Shown here piece after piece: positions 28,396 through 36,941 of a stretch of DNA of 64,000 nt; the stretch's first letter is position 1; each line of letters starts with the position of its first letter. Source of the DNA: Chryseobacterium rhizosphaerae. GTDB lineage: Bacteria; Bacteroidota; Bacteroidia; Flavobacteriales; Weeksellaceae. The position numbers and the translations under genes are program-made. The notes beneath the pieces are model-generated. The model worked only from the letters and a program-made list of their open reading frames with translations, had not been told where the DNA came from and did no database searches. The stretch covers positions 1 through 64,000 of the forward strand of contig NZ_QNUF01000002.1 in the NCBI RefSeq assembly GCF_003385455.1, read 5' to 3'.

Positions 28396-29643
28396 ATGCT
28401 GGCTTTAAAAGCAGAAAATATATCAAAACAATATCGCTTGGGGCAGGTAGGAACTGGTACATTATCTCACGACCTTAATAGATTTTGGCACAAAGTAAGA
28501 GGGAAAGAAGATCCTTATCTGAAAATTGGTGAAGCTAATGATAGAACTACAAAAGGGGAATCTGAATATGTATGGTCTCTTCGTGATATTAATTTTGAAA
28601 TTGAACAGGGAGATGCTGTAGGAATCATTGGAAGAAACGGAGCTGGAAAATCAACTCTCTTAAAACTTTTAAGTAAAGTAACCAAACCTACCACCGGTAA
28701 AATATATACCAATGGGAGGATCGCCTCTCTTCTAGAGGTAGGTACGGGATTTCATCCTGAAATGACAGGACGTGAAAACGTATTTTTAAATGGTGCCATT
28801 TTAGGAATGACCCGAAAGGAAATTAAAAGCAAATTTGATGAAATTGTAGACTTTTCCGGGGTAGAACGATATATTGACACTCCTGTAAAAAGATATTCCT
28901 CAGGAATGTATGTCCGTCTCGCTTTTGCAGTAGCAGCCCACTTGGAATCTGAAATTTTAATTGTAGATGAAGTTTTAGCTGTAGGAGATGCTGATTTCCA
29001 AAAGAAATGTCTTGGAAAAATGGGAGATGTTACGAAAGGAGAAGGAAGAACTGTTTTATTTGTAAGCCACAACATTCTTGCTGTAAAAAAACTTTGTAAT
29101 AAAGGAATCATTTTAGAAAACGGACAGTTGGCATTTGATGGAAATATTGACAAGGCCATTAAGGTTTATAATAGTGAATCTTTAAACAGGGATACATTTA
29201 TGAAATGGGAAGAAAATGATGCTCCGGGAAATAGCTTAGCTAAAATCCTATCCATTAAAGCCTTCTGTGGATCCAATGAATTTAATATTAATGAAGATAT
29301 CACTCTGGAGTTTGATTTTATCAATTTTGTTCCAGGTCAAAAACTGAATATTTCATTTTCTGTTTTCACCGAAGATGAAATCTATGTCCTATCATCTCCA
29401 AACATTTACAGACCGGAATACAGTGCTGGAAAACATACTTCTTACTGTACAATTCCCAAAGATTTACTTAATTCCGGGGTATACTACATCAGTGTATTAC
29501 TTGTTGGAGAAAATTTTACGATTATCACTGAATTAGACAAAATAATCAGATTGGAATTAAAAGATGTATTGGAAGGCAGAAGCGATTATATGGGACGATG
29601 GAATGGCGTTGTACGACCAAAACTAGAATGGAAAAATGATTGA
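28396..29643 (+). CDS. Polysaccharide ABC exporter ATPase with glycan-binding C-domain (Wzt-type)
   Basis: Powers the permease encoded just upstream. Walker A GRNGAGKST is at residues 79-87. The ABC signature is YSSGMYVRLAFA at 167-178, a sequence typical of Wzt/TagH rather than LSGGQ. Walker B ILIVDE is at 187-192, and the switch histidine is in FVSHN at about 222-226. Residues from about 265 to 415 form an extra beta-rich domain of the Wzt C-terminal type, known in E. coli O8/O9a to recognise the capped O-antigen end. This suggests chain-end recognition here too. Its last 8 bases overlap the next glycosyltransferase gene. Confidence 0.92.
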   Translation: MLALKAENISKQYRLGQVGTGTLSHDLNRFWHKVRGKEDPYLKIGEANDRTTKGESEYVWSLRDINFEIEQGDAVGIIGRNGAGKSTLLKLLSKVTKPTTGKIYTNGRIASLLEVGTGFHPEMTGRENVFLNGAILGMTRKEIKSKFDEIVDFSGVERYIDTPVKRYSSGMYVRLAFAVAAHLESEILIVDEVLAVGDADFQKKCLGKMGDVTKGEGRTVLFVSHNILAVKKLCNKGIILENGQLAFDGNIDKAIKVYNSESLNRDTFMKWEENDAPGNSLAKILSIKAFCGSNEFNINEDITLEFDFINFVPGQKLNISFSVFTEDEIYVLSSPNIYRPEYSAGKHTSYCTIPKDLLNSGVYYISVLLVGENFTIITELDKIIRLELKDVLEGRSDYMGRWNGVVRPKLEWKND

Positions 29644-30796
29644 TCGCGTGAAAAATTTTTTCCGGTCTAAAGAAAAAGTAGATCTTCTTCTTTATGATTC
29701 TATATTTCCAAATCCACTTTCAGGATTTAGAATGGCTGAATTTTTGGCTCTTCTCAGTCATTATCAACATTCTAAAATTATTGTTAATCCCACCGATTAC
29801 GAAGTAGTAGGCCAACCGGATTCTCAGCATTTACTAGACTTAAAAGCGTTAGAAAAAAATTCAGAATTAGTATATCACAAGACCCGATTGGGTTCTGTAG
29901 CAGATATATTACATTATGATGCAAAACTTTTCTATTGTGTTTTTCTGAATGTCATATATGATTGTTTGCCATACCTGGAAAAAAATAAAACGGATTTTAT
30001 TTTCACACTATACCCTGGCGGTGGCTTTAATACCAAAGATGAGTCTTCATTACAAAAATTAAAGAAGGTATTAACCTCTCCTTTTTTTAAAGGAGTGATT
30101 GTAACGCAGGAATTCACACGAAATTTCATCATTGAAAAATTGGACTGTCCACAAAATAAAATTCATTACATTTTTGGAGGAATTATACCCCAAAATTCAA
30201 TCGATATAAAAAGAGAACGGGTTTATAAAAAAGAAGATTCACTGAATATTTGTTTTTGTTCAGCAAAATATATGGCTCAGGGACTTGATAAAGGGTATGA
30301 CATATTTATTGATGTAGCCAAGATGTTGCTTAAGAATAATTACAATGTGAAATTTAGTGTTATCGGAGGATTTGATCAGGATGAAATACCTCTTGGTGAA
30401 TATTCTAAAAATTTTATCTTTTACGGCTATAAGAAATATGATGAGCTATCTGAAATCTTTTTAGAACAAGATATAATTATTTCTCCCAACAGACCATTTG
30501 TTTTAAATGATGGATCTTTCGATGGCTTTCCTCTGGGAGCGGTTGTTGAAGCAGCCTTAAATGGAGTCATTCCGATTCTAACCGATGAGCTTCAGCAAAA
30601 TTCCCATTTTACAGATAATGAGATGATTATTATTAAACCTGAAGCAGAAGCAATTTTCCATTCTATTGAAGGTTTGATTAAAAATGAGAAAATTGTACAT
30701 TTAATGTCAAATAATATTCAGTCGAAAAGTAAGAAAATATATTCTCATGAAAATCAACTCAATCAAAGATTAAAAATTTTAGACATTTATATATGA
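29636..30796 (+). CDS. GT-B fold glycosyltransferase
   Basis: A 386-residue cytosolic sugar transferase of the GT4-like group. The C-terminal half shows the usual donor-binding features: NICFCSAKYMAQGLDKGYDIFIDVAKML, a strand/loop FSVIGGFD, and a late IISPNRP...GSFDGFPLGAVVEAALNGVIPILTD stretch corresponding to the E-x7-E region. The N-terminal acceptor domain is unusual, so its specificity is unknown. Its start overlaps wzt and its stop overlaps the next gene in an ATGA, indicating tight translational coupling in the exporter operon. Confidence 0.75.
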   Translation: MIDRVKNFFRSKEKVDLLLYDSIFPNPLSGFRMAEFLALLSHYQHSKIIVNPTDYEVVGQPDSQHLLDLKALEKNSELVYHKTRLGSVADILHYDAKLFYCVFLNVIYDCLPYLEKNKTDFIFTLYPGGGFNTKDESSLQKLKKVLTSPFFKGVIVTQEFTRNFIIEKLDCPQNKIHYIFGGIIPQNSIDIKRERVYKKEDSLNICFCSAKYMAQGLDKGYDIFIDVAKMLLKNNYNVKFSVIGGFDQDEIPLGEYSKNFIFYGYKKYDELSEIFLEQDIIISPNRPFVLNDGSFDGFPLGAVVEAALNGVIPILTDELQQNSHFTDNEMIIIKPEAEAIFHSIEGLIKNEKIVHLMSNNIQSKSKKIYSHENQLNQRLKILDIYI

Positions 30797-31875
30797 TTAG
30801 TGTAACCCAACCTTTTCTTCCTCCACAAGAAGAATATGAAAAATATTTAGATGGCATCTGGAAGCGTAACTGGCTCACTAATATGGGCCCTTTAGCCAGC
30901 CAGTTAGAAATGCAGCTTAAAGATCATCTTAAGCTCAACCATTTGCTTTTTGTAACCAATGGGACAGTAGCTTTACAAATGGCTCTTAAAGCATTAGAAA
31001 TTACAGGAGAAGTTATTACAACTCCATTTTCCTTCATAGCAACCACAAGCACTATTGTATGGGAAGGCTGTACTCCTGTTTTTACAGATATAGATCCTAA
31101 TTCTTTATGCATAGACCCTTCAAAAATTGAAGATGCAATTACAGAAAAAACAACGGCAATTCTTGCTACCCATGTTTATGGCAACCCCTGTGATGTGGAA
31201 GCTATAGAGATTATTGCAAAAAAACATAAGTTAAAAGTGATATATGATGCAGCTCATGCTTTTGATGTAAAAATAAATGGCAGATCTATTTTTGAATATG
31301 GTGACATTTCAACATGTTCATTGCATGCAACCAAGCTTTACCATTCTATTGAAGGAGGTTTGATAATTACTCAAAATGCTGATTTACTTAAAAAACTTGC
31401 CTCTATCAGAAACTTTGGTATTTCAGGATATGACTCTTTTTCAGAATTAGGAATCAATGGCAAAAACTCTGAATTTCATGCTGCGATGGGATTAGCCAAT
31501 CTGAAATATATTTCTGATATACACGAAAAAAGAAAAGCATTAACAAGACTTTATGATGAAAAACTGAAGGGATTGAAGGCTTTCAGACCGCGCTGGCATC
31601 AAAAAGCTAATGAAAATTTCGCTTATTATCCCATTATTTTAGAAAGTGAGGACTTGTTGTTAAAATTAAAAGCGGAACTGGATAAAAATGAAATCTTTAC
31701 CAGAAGATATTTCTATCCTAGCTTAGCTTCAGCACTACCTTATCTTTCCAAACTAGAACTTCCTATAACCGAAGACATTTCAAAAAGATCTCTTTGTTTA
31801 CCTTTATATTATGATCTGACGTTTGAAGAAGTAGATTTAATTTCAAGATTAATTTTAAGAATACAAAATAATTAA
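30793..31875 (+). CDS. VioA-like sugar nucleotide aminotransferase (DegT/DnrJ/EryC1/StrS family)
   Basis: PLP enzyme expected to transaminate dTDP-4-keto-6-deoxyglucose to dTDP-4-amino-4,6-dideoxyglucose (viosamine). The PLP lysine is Lys181 in LHATKLYHSIEGG, and the cofactor-binding YDAAHAFD is at 151-158. The N-terminus VTQPFLPPQEEYEKYL...WLTNMGP resembles VioA/Qui4N aminotransferases rather than the FdtB or ArnB types, as I recall them. Substrate supply by RfbA and RfbB and the following NeuD/VioB-like acetyltransferase support this assignment. It has 360 residues. Confidence 0.78.
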   Translation: MISVTQPFLPPQEEYEKYLDGIWKRNWLTNMGPLASQLEMQLKDHLKLNHLLFVTNGTVALQMALKALEITGEVITTPFSFIATTSTIVWEGCTPVFTDIDPNSLCIDPSKIEDAITEKTTAILATHVYGNPCDVEAIEIIAKKHKLKVIYDAAHAFDVKINGRSIFEYGDISTCSLHATKLYHSIEGGLIITQNADLLKKLASIRNFGISGYDSFSELGINGKNSEFHAAMGLANLKYISDIHEKRKALTRLYDEKLKGLKAFRPRWHQKANENFAYYPIILESEDLLLKLKAELDKNEIFTRRYFYPSLASALPYLSKLELPITEDISKRSLCLPLYYDLTFEEVDLISRLILRIQNN

Positions 31876-31878
31876 TTT

Positions 31879-32511
31879 ATGCTAATAATAGGAGCTAAAG
31901 GTTTTGCAAAAGAAGTATTAGAAGTTTGTCATCAAAATTCAGAGCTGGACAACCTTGCATTTTATGATGATGTCAATGATGATGTTACCGGTAAGCTTTA
32001 TGATAAATTTCCAATATTAAAATCAATAGAAGAAGCTGTAGAATATTTTAAGTATACTGATAACAGATTTACTATTGGCATCGGAAATCCTGTTCTTAGG
32101 GAAAAGCTTTATAATAAATTTACAGAAATAGGAGGTATTTTTACTTCCACGATAGCAACAACAAGTATTATAGGACATTATGAAAATGTTATTGGTGAAG
32201 GATGCAACATTATGCAAAGCACAGTCATTACTAATGATGTTAAAGTTGGCAAAGGAGTAATTATTAATCAAATATCTTCTATAGGACATGATGTTTCTAT
32301 AGGTGATTTTGTTGAAATTTGTCCCAATGTCTCAATATCCGGAAACTGTTTTATAGGAGATAAAACATTTATTGGAACCAACGCTGTTGTTCTTCCGAAA
32401 GTTAGTATTGGAACCAACGTAATTATAGGCGCAGGTTCTGTAGTAACTAAAGATATTCCAGACCATTGTACAGCAGTAGGGATACCTGCCAGAATACTTA
32501 CTAAAAATTAA
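31879..32511 (+). CDS. NeuD/PglD/VioB-like sugar N-acetyltransferase
   Basis: Acyl-CoA dependent transferase of the NeuD family. It has a short Rossmann-like N-terminal domain (LIIGAKGFAKEVLEVC at 2-17) and a left-handed beta-helix from about residue 88 on (repeats such as IGEGCNIMQSTVI, VGKGVIINQISSIGHDVSIG, IGTNVIIGAG). The histidine in SIGHDVSIG is the expected catalytic base. In the VioA-VioB pair this enzyme acetylates the 4-amino group to give dTDP-Qui4NAc. It is three bases from the aminotransferase stop. A different acyl donor cannot be excluded, because an acyl-ACP cassette exists further on. Confidence 0.8.
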   Translation: MLIIGAKGFAKEVLEVCHQNSELDNLAFYDDVNDDVTGKLYDKFPILKSIEEAVEYFKYTDNRFTIGIGNPVLREKLYNKFTEIGGIFTSTIATTSIIGHYENVIGEGCNIMQSTVITNDVKVGKGVIINQISSIGHDVSIGDFVEICPNVSISGNCFIGDKTFIGTNAVVLPKVSIGTNVIIGAGSVVTKDIPDHCTAVGIPARILTKN

Positions 32512-32515
32512 TATA

Positions 32516-33445
32516 ATGTCAGATCATCCTTTGGTAAGTGTTATTATGATTACTTATGGTCATGAGAAATTTATTGAACAAGCTATAAGCAGTATTATAC
32601 AACAAAACTATGATGGAAACATAGAAATTATCATAGCTAATGATCACTCACCCGATAATACTGACGAAGTAATAGTGTCTTTTTTAGAAAAAGCCAAGAT
32701 TCCTGAGAATTTTATTGTAAAATATACCCGACATGAAAAAAACAAGGGAATTATGCAAAATTTTTCATGGGCACTTACTGAATGTCGGGGCAAATACAAT
32801 GCAATTTGTGATGGTGATGATTACTGGATTGATCCATTAAAGATTCAGAAACAGGTAGATTTTTTAGAAAAAAATCCAGATTATTCCATTCATAGCGGTC
32901 TAGCACAATTATTAGACAATGGAAATCTGACTACTTTTATTGGAAATCCACTTCGTAAAAAAACATATGAAATAAAAGATTTTTTTTCGAAAAACAATTT
33001 GATTTCCTGCACATGTATGTTTAGAAAAAACAAAATAGACTTTCACTATCTTGAAAATATTTATTTTGGAGATTGGATGGTTTATATAAATACCTTAAAC
33101 TCATTCCCAAATTCTAAAGCATATGTTTCGGACGAATGTTATTCTGTTTATAGGGTTAATGATATGGGAACAATGGCACAAATAACCGGAATAGGAAATG
33201 ATGAAAAACACTTTTCACAAATTTTAAGAATACAGCAACTATTTAAAACACGATATACCCCTGAAGATGTTAAATTGATTAACAGATATACATTGAATTT
33301 ATACGTGTATTATCTGCTACATCACCAGTTTAAAAAAATGCTCACTACAGTTTTGAAAAACTTCAAACTTGTCCGTTTTAACTTTCCAATACGTAAATAT
33401 CTTTCTTATTTCCGCTATAGAAAACACTTATCAACTCCTAATTAA
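32516..33445 (+). CDS. Family 2 glycosyltransferase
   Basis: GT-A fold inverting sugar transferase of 309 residues. The N-terminus PLVSVIMITYGHEKFIEQAISSI starts the nucleotide-binding fold. IIIANDHSPDNTDEVI carries the first acidic motif, and ICDGDDYW is the DxD-like metal site. Downstream FGDWMVY matches the catalytic-base (ED/DW) region. Donor and acceptor are unknown. It begins 4 bases after the NeuD-like gene. Its 3' end overlaps a TTG-initiated extension of the next frame, but not the preferred start of that gene. Confidence 0.87.
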   Translation: MSDHPLVSVIMITYGHEKFIEQAISSIIQQNYDGNIEIIIANDHSPDNTDEVIVSFLEKAKIPENFIVKYTRHEKNKGIMQNFSWALTECRGKYNAICDGDDYWIDPLKIQKQVDFLEKNPDYSIHSGLAQLLDNGNLTTFIGNPLRKKTYEIKDFFSKNNLISCTCMFRKNKIDFHYLENIYFGDWMVYINTLNSFPNSKAYVSDECYSVYRVNDMGTMAQITGIGNDEKHFSQILRIQQLFKTRYTPEDVKLINRYTLNLYVYYLLHHQFKKMLTTVLKNFKLVRFNFPIRKYLSYFRYRKHLSTPN

Positions 33446-33452
33446 GTCATTT

Positions 33453-34313
33453 ATGTCCCCATTAATTTCTGTCATCGTTCCATGTTACAATCAGGCTATC
33501 TATTTAGATGAGTGTCTACAATCTGTATGGGATCAAACCTATACCAATTGGCAATGTATTATTGTCAATGATGGCTCTACTGACCATACAGAAAAAACAG
33601 CAAAAAAATGGATCGAAAAAGACAGCAGATTCATATATGTGTACAAAAAAAACGGAGGCTTATCTTCTGCAAGAAATGCAGGATTGGAAAAGGCTTCAGG
33701 AGATTACATTCAGTTTTTAGATTCTGATGATACTATCCATTCGGAAAAGTTTACAAAAAGCCTTTCCTCTGGAACAGAATATTCATTAATGGTAAGCCAG
33801 TTTACTATTTACAAAAACCAAACACACTATCCCGGTTACAATCGTGTTAAACAGGACTTTTTAACATTTGAGGGTATTGTATTCGGATGGGATTTAAAAT
33901 TTAGCATCCCTATTCATTGTTCCTTAATCTCAAAAAACTTACTTGATGGATTTCTTTTTGACACATCTTTAACAAGCTGTGAAGACTGGCTAATGTGGAT
34001 TTATGTTATGAAGGACCATCCAAAAGTACTTCTCCTAGAAGAACCTCTAGCCCATTACCGTAAAGAAGACAGCAATAACAGTATGTCCTCTGACCTTCAT
34101 AAAATTCTTCATCAAAGAATAAAAATTCTTCCGATACTGAAGAAATTATATGGTGATGATCTTCATGACAGGTTGGCTTATCACATCATTGAAGTTCGCT
34201 CTTCACAATTTATACAGATGAGGAACGAATTTAATAAAGTAACCGGAGGTAAGGTCATTTCCGGCTATCTGGCTTTAAAAAAATATTATTATAAACTTTT
34301 TCAGAAAAAATGA
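33453..34313 (+). CDS. Family 2 glycosyltransferase
   Basis: Begins SPLISVIVPCYNQAIYLDEC, with IIVNDGSTDHT and the metal-binding FLDSDD, and CEDWLMW as the catalytic-base region. The frame is open upstream to a TTG at 33369, but the ATG at 33453 starts exactly at the family's conserved N-terminus and avoids overlapping the previous gene, so it is chosen (286 residues). The stop overlaps the next start in an ATGA. Specificity cannot be inferred. Confidence 0.87.
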   Translation: MSPLISVIVPCYNQAIYLDECLQSVWDQTYTNWQCIIVNDGSTDHTEKTAKKWIEKDSRFIYVYKKNGGLSSARNAGLEKASGDYIQFLDSDDTIHSEKFTKSLSSGTEYSLMVSQFTIYKNQTHYPGYNRVKQDFLTFEGIVFGWDLKFSIPIHCSLISKNLLDGFLFDTSLTSCEDWLMWIYVMKDHPKVLLLEEPLAHYRKEDSNNSMSSDLHKILHQRIKILPILKKLYGDDLHDRLAYHIIEVRSSQFIQMRNEFNKVTGGKVISGYLALKKYYYKLFQKK

Positions 34314-35233
34314 TTCTATCTGTAGCCCTCTGCACCTATAATGGTGAAACATATATCGCAGAACAGCTGGAAAGTATCCTCAACCAGGAAAAACCGGTAT
34401 CTCAAGTTATCATCTGTGATGACGGTTCTACTGATGGAACATTGAAAATACTCTCTGAGTATACAGCACATTTTCCAGACATTATCAAGGTCTATCAAAA
34501 CCCAGAGAACCTGGGTTATATAGGAAACTTTGAAAAAGCAATGAGTTTATGTACTGGAGATCTTGTATTTTTATGTGATCAGGACGACAGGTGGTATAAA
34601 AATAAAACTACAGTTATTACCGATAGATTTGAAAAAAATCCCAACATTAACATTATTTCTCATAATATTAAACTTTTTGGTAAAGCCATAGACAGTACAG
34701 AAGAGACAACCTATTGGGATATAGAATCAGTTAACCCTGAACAATTTAAACATCCTAGAGATATCATAAAAAGGATATTATACCAGGGAAATATATTTCC
34801 AGGAATGAGTATCGCTATTCGAAATACATTCCTAAAGGCTCATCTTCCGTTAAAAAAAATTAATCCGGTTATTATCCATGATTACGAGCTTATGCTCGTA
34901 GCCTCTAACAAAGATTCAGTATGGGTAGAAAAAAACATTTTAGGCCAATACAGAATCCATCCGAAACAAAATATTGGATACAAAACTTTTTCCCATTTTA
35001 AGAATGAAAAAGAAGCTCTATCCCGCGATTCCCTTTTTACAGTATTCAAGAGATTCTCCTTTGTAAAAGAAACAATCGCTGGACTTAATTTAGATCCATC
35101 ACTGGAAAACGGATATAAAGCATATTGTCTTCAACAATATAAAAACTATCTTAAAAATCTCCCCCTTTTGGAACGCTGGATAACCAAAATGAAAATGAAA
35201 TACTATTTTCATATATTTGATTATCTGAAATAA
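34310..35233 (+). CDS. Family 2 glycosyltransferase (rhamnosyltransferase-like)
   Basis: 307 residues. ILSVALCTYNGETYIAEQLESIL and VIICDDGSTDGTLKIL are typical of the GT2 subgroup that includes rhamnosyl/alpha-1,3 transferases. FLCDQDDRW is the metal-binding motif. IIHDYELML marks the catalytic-base region, and QYRIHPKQNIG the C-terminal segment common in this subgroup. It is translationally coupled to the preceding gene through ATGA. No rhamnose synthesis genes are in the window, so the sugar transferred is open. Confidence 0.87.
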   Translation: MILSVALCTYNGETYIAEQLESILNQEKPVSQVIICDDGSTDGTLKILSEYTAHFPDIIKVYQNPENLGYIGNFEKAMSLCTGDLVFLCDQDDRWYKNKTTVITDRFEKNPNINIISHNIKLFGKAIDSTEETTYWDIESVNPEQFKHPRDIIKRILYQGNIFPGMSIAIRNTFLKAHLPLKKINPVIIHDYELMLVASNKDSVWVEKNILGQYRIHPKQNIGYKTFSHFKNEKEALSRDSLFTVFKRFSFVKETIAGLNLDPSLENGYKAYCLQQYKNYLKNLPLLERWITKMKMKYYFHIFDYLK

Positions 35234-35300
35234 CCTATTGGTAACCATAGATAGTAAAATTGTTCCCCAGCCCAACACAATTAATGAAAAGAAACAGCAT

Positions 35301-35969
35301 ATGATTATTGGCAACGGTATTATAGCAAATGCAATAAAATCTTATGATACAGCAGATATTGTCTTTTTTGCATCAGGAGTTTCAAACTCCCTGGAAACAC
35401 GAACATCCGAGTTTGAGAGAGAACTTTCTCTTTTAAAAACAGTACATGAACAAAATAAAGAAAAAAAAATCATCTATTTTTCTACGTTGAGTATTCATGA
35501 CCAATCCAAACAGGAAAGTCCCTATGTCATTCATAAAAGAAACATTGAAGATTATATAAAAAATAACACTGAAGATTATGTGATTTTGAGAATTGGTAAT
35601 ATAGTGGGTAAAGGAGGAAATCCCAATACGCTTTTTAATTTTCTTAAAACACAGATCACGAACGAAACTGAATTTGCAATCCATAGCAAAGCCAGAAGGC
35701 TGCTTTTAGATATAGAAGATATTTCCAGGTTCTTAGAATCACGATGTTTACAAGCGTCCAATAAAATTATCAATTTTTCATTTCCATACAATTTTGATTT
35801 AAAAGAAATTGTCATGGCTATTGAAAAAGAGACCCGTCAAAAAGCTCGTTATTCAGAAGTAGATGAAGGGGATTTCTACAAAGTAGATTTTGAAGAGGAA
35901 ATAATGACATTCTTTTCGGGGATTAGTCCAGAAAATTATCTTGAAAAATTAACTCGAAAATATATTTAA
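35301..35969 (+). CDS. Short NAD(P)-dependent epimerase/dehydratase-like protein
   Basis: SDR-type protein of 222 residues. It opens with the compact dinucleotide-binding motif IIGNGIIANAI. It has a strand IIYFSTLSIHD (the serine position), then Y-V-I-H-K, which matches the YxxxK catalytic pair, and LRIGNIVGKGG. It is shorter than typical sugar-nucleotide epimerases (about 310), so the C-terminal substrate domain is reduced. A TTG at 35238 would extend the frame by 21 residues, but the ATG at 35301 gives a normal Rossmann start. Proteins like this occur in polysaccharide loci without assigned substrates. Confidence 0.7.
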   Translation: MIIGNGIIANAIKSYDTADIVFFASGVSNSLETRTSEFERELSLLKTVHEQNKEKKIIYFSTLSIHDQSKQESPYVIHKRNIEDYIKNNTEDYVILRIGNIVGKGGNPNTLFNFLKTQITNETEFAIHSKARRLLLDIEDISRFLESRCLQASNKIINFSFPYNFDLKEIVMAIEKETRQKARYSEVDEGDFYKVDFEEEIMTFFSGISPENYLEKLTRKYI

Positions 35970-35970
35970 A

Positions 35971-36894
35971 ATGCCTGTTATTCATGTAATTATCGTCACA
36001 TATAATGCCATGCGATGGGCAAAAAGATGTTTTTCAAGCTTAGAAAACTCTTCATTGCCAATACGATGTATCGTCGTAGACAATGGATCTACAGATGGTA
36101 CACAGGACTATGTTAAAACCCATTTTCCAAAAGTAGACTTTATACAGTCTCCCAAAAATTTAGGATTTGGAAAAGCCAATAATCTAGGTATTGAAAAGGC
36201 ATATAAAGAAGGTGCAGAATTCTTTTATCTGATGAACCAGGATGCATGGCTTTATCAAGACAGTATGGAAAAAATGCTAGATATTTATTATCATCATCCT
36301 AACAAAGACGAAATTGGGATTATCAGCCCTTTTCATATAGATGGCTCGGAAAAATATCTGGATATTTTTTTAGATCAGTATATCGCTAAGAACTATGAAA
36401 AAACCAGACTGATTTCTGATCTTTATTTTCAGACATTGAAACCTTTTTATGAAATCCAATTTGTGAATGCCGCCCACTGGCTGTTACCCAGAAAAACAAT
36501 AGAGACCGTAGGTGGTTTTAATCCTTACTTTTTCCATTATGGAGAAGATAATGAGTATGTGAACCGCATTCATTTTCACCAGCAGAAAGTATTGATTGTT
36601 CCCGGAAGTAAAGTGGTACATGACGGTGTTCAATCACTTAACAAAATAGATCGTACAAAGTATGAAGATGTCCGTATTGAAGTCAATATTATGAATCCAA
36701 ATCTGCCCAATGCTCTTGAACTTGAAAAAAGAGCCCTTAAACAAAGCATGCTTAAAAATATCATGACTGGCAATATCAGTAAGTATAAACAGCTTTCAAA
36801 GAAGTATAAAAAAATTTCCAGAGACGGGGAAACATTAACGGAATTACGGAATCAACTGACCCAGAAAGGTAGTACTTTTCTTAATCTGTCGTAA
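35971..36894 (+). CDS. Family 2 glycosyltransferase
   Basis: 307 residues. It starts PVIHVIIVTYNAMRWAKRCF, followed by CIVVDNGSTDGTQDYV and KNLGFGKANNLGI, a signature of the WbbL/rhamnosyltransferase-like subgroup. The metal motif is NQDAW, and FFHYGEDNEYVNRIHF contains the ED catalytic-base region. It lies one base after the SDR-like gene. Acceptor and donor unknown. Confidence 0.87.
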   Translation: MPVIHVIIVTYNAMRWAKRCFSSLENSSLPIRCIVVDNGSTDGTQDYVKTHFPKVDFIQSPKNLGFGKANNLGIEKAYKEGAEFFYLMNQDAWLYQDSMEKMLDIYYHHPNKDEIGIISPFHIDGSEKYLDIFLDQYIAKNYEKTRLISDLYFQTLKPFYEIQFVNAAHWLLPRKTIETVGGFNPYFFHYGEDNEYVNRIHFHQQKVLIVPGSKVVHDGVQSLNKIDRTKYEDVRIEVNIMNPNLPNALELEKRALKQSMLKNIMTGNISKYKQLSKKYKKISRDGETLTELRNQLTQKGSTFLNLS

Positions 36895-36941
36895 ATTAGC
36901 CAATACAAAAAATGAAAATTAATGATGAAAAATAAAAGCCT

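Noticed and set aside
28515..29159. Minus-strand open frames inside the Wzt-type ATPase gene
   Set aside because: Mirror frames of conserved Walker and signature regions; no independent evidence for coding.
33369..33452. TTG-initiated N-terminal extension of the glycosyltransferase at 33453
   Set aside because: It would overlap the previous gene, and the family's conserved N-terminus begins at the ATG at 33453.
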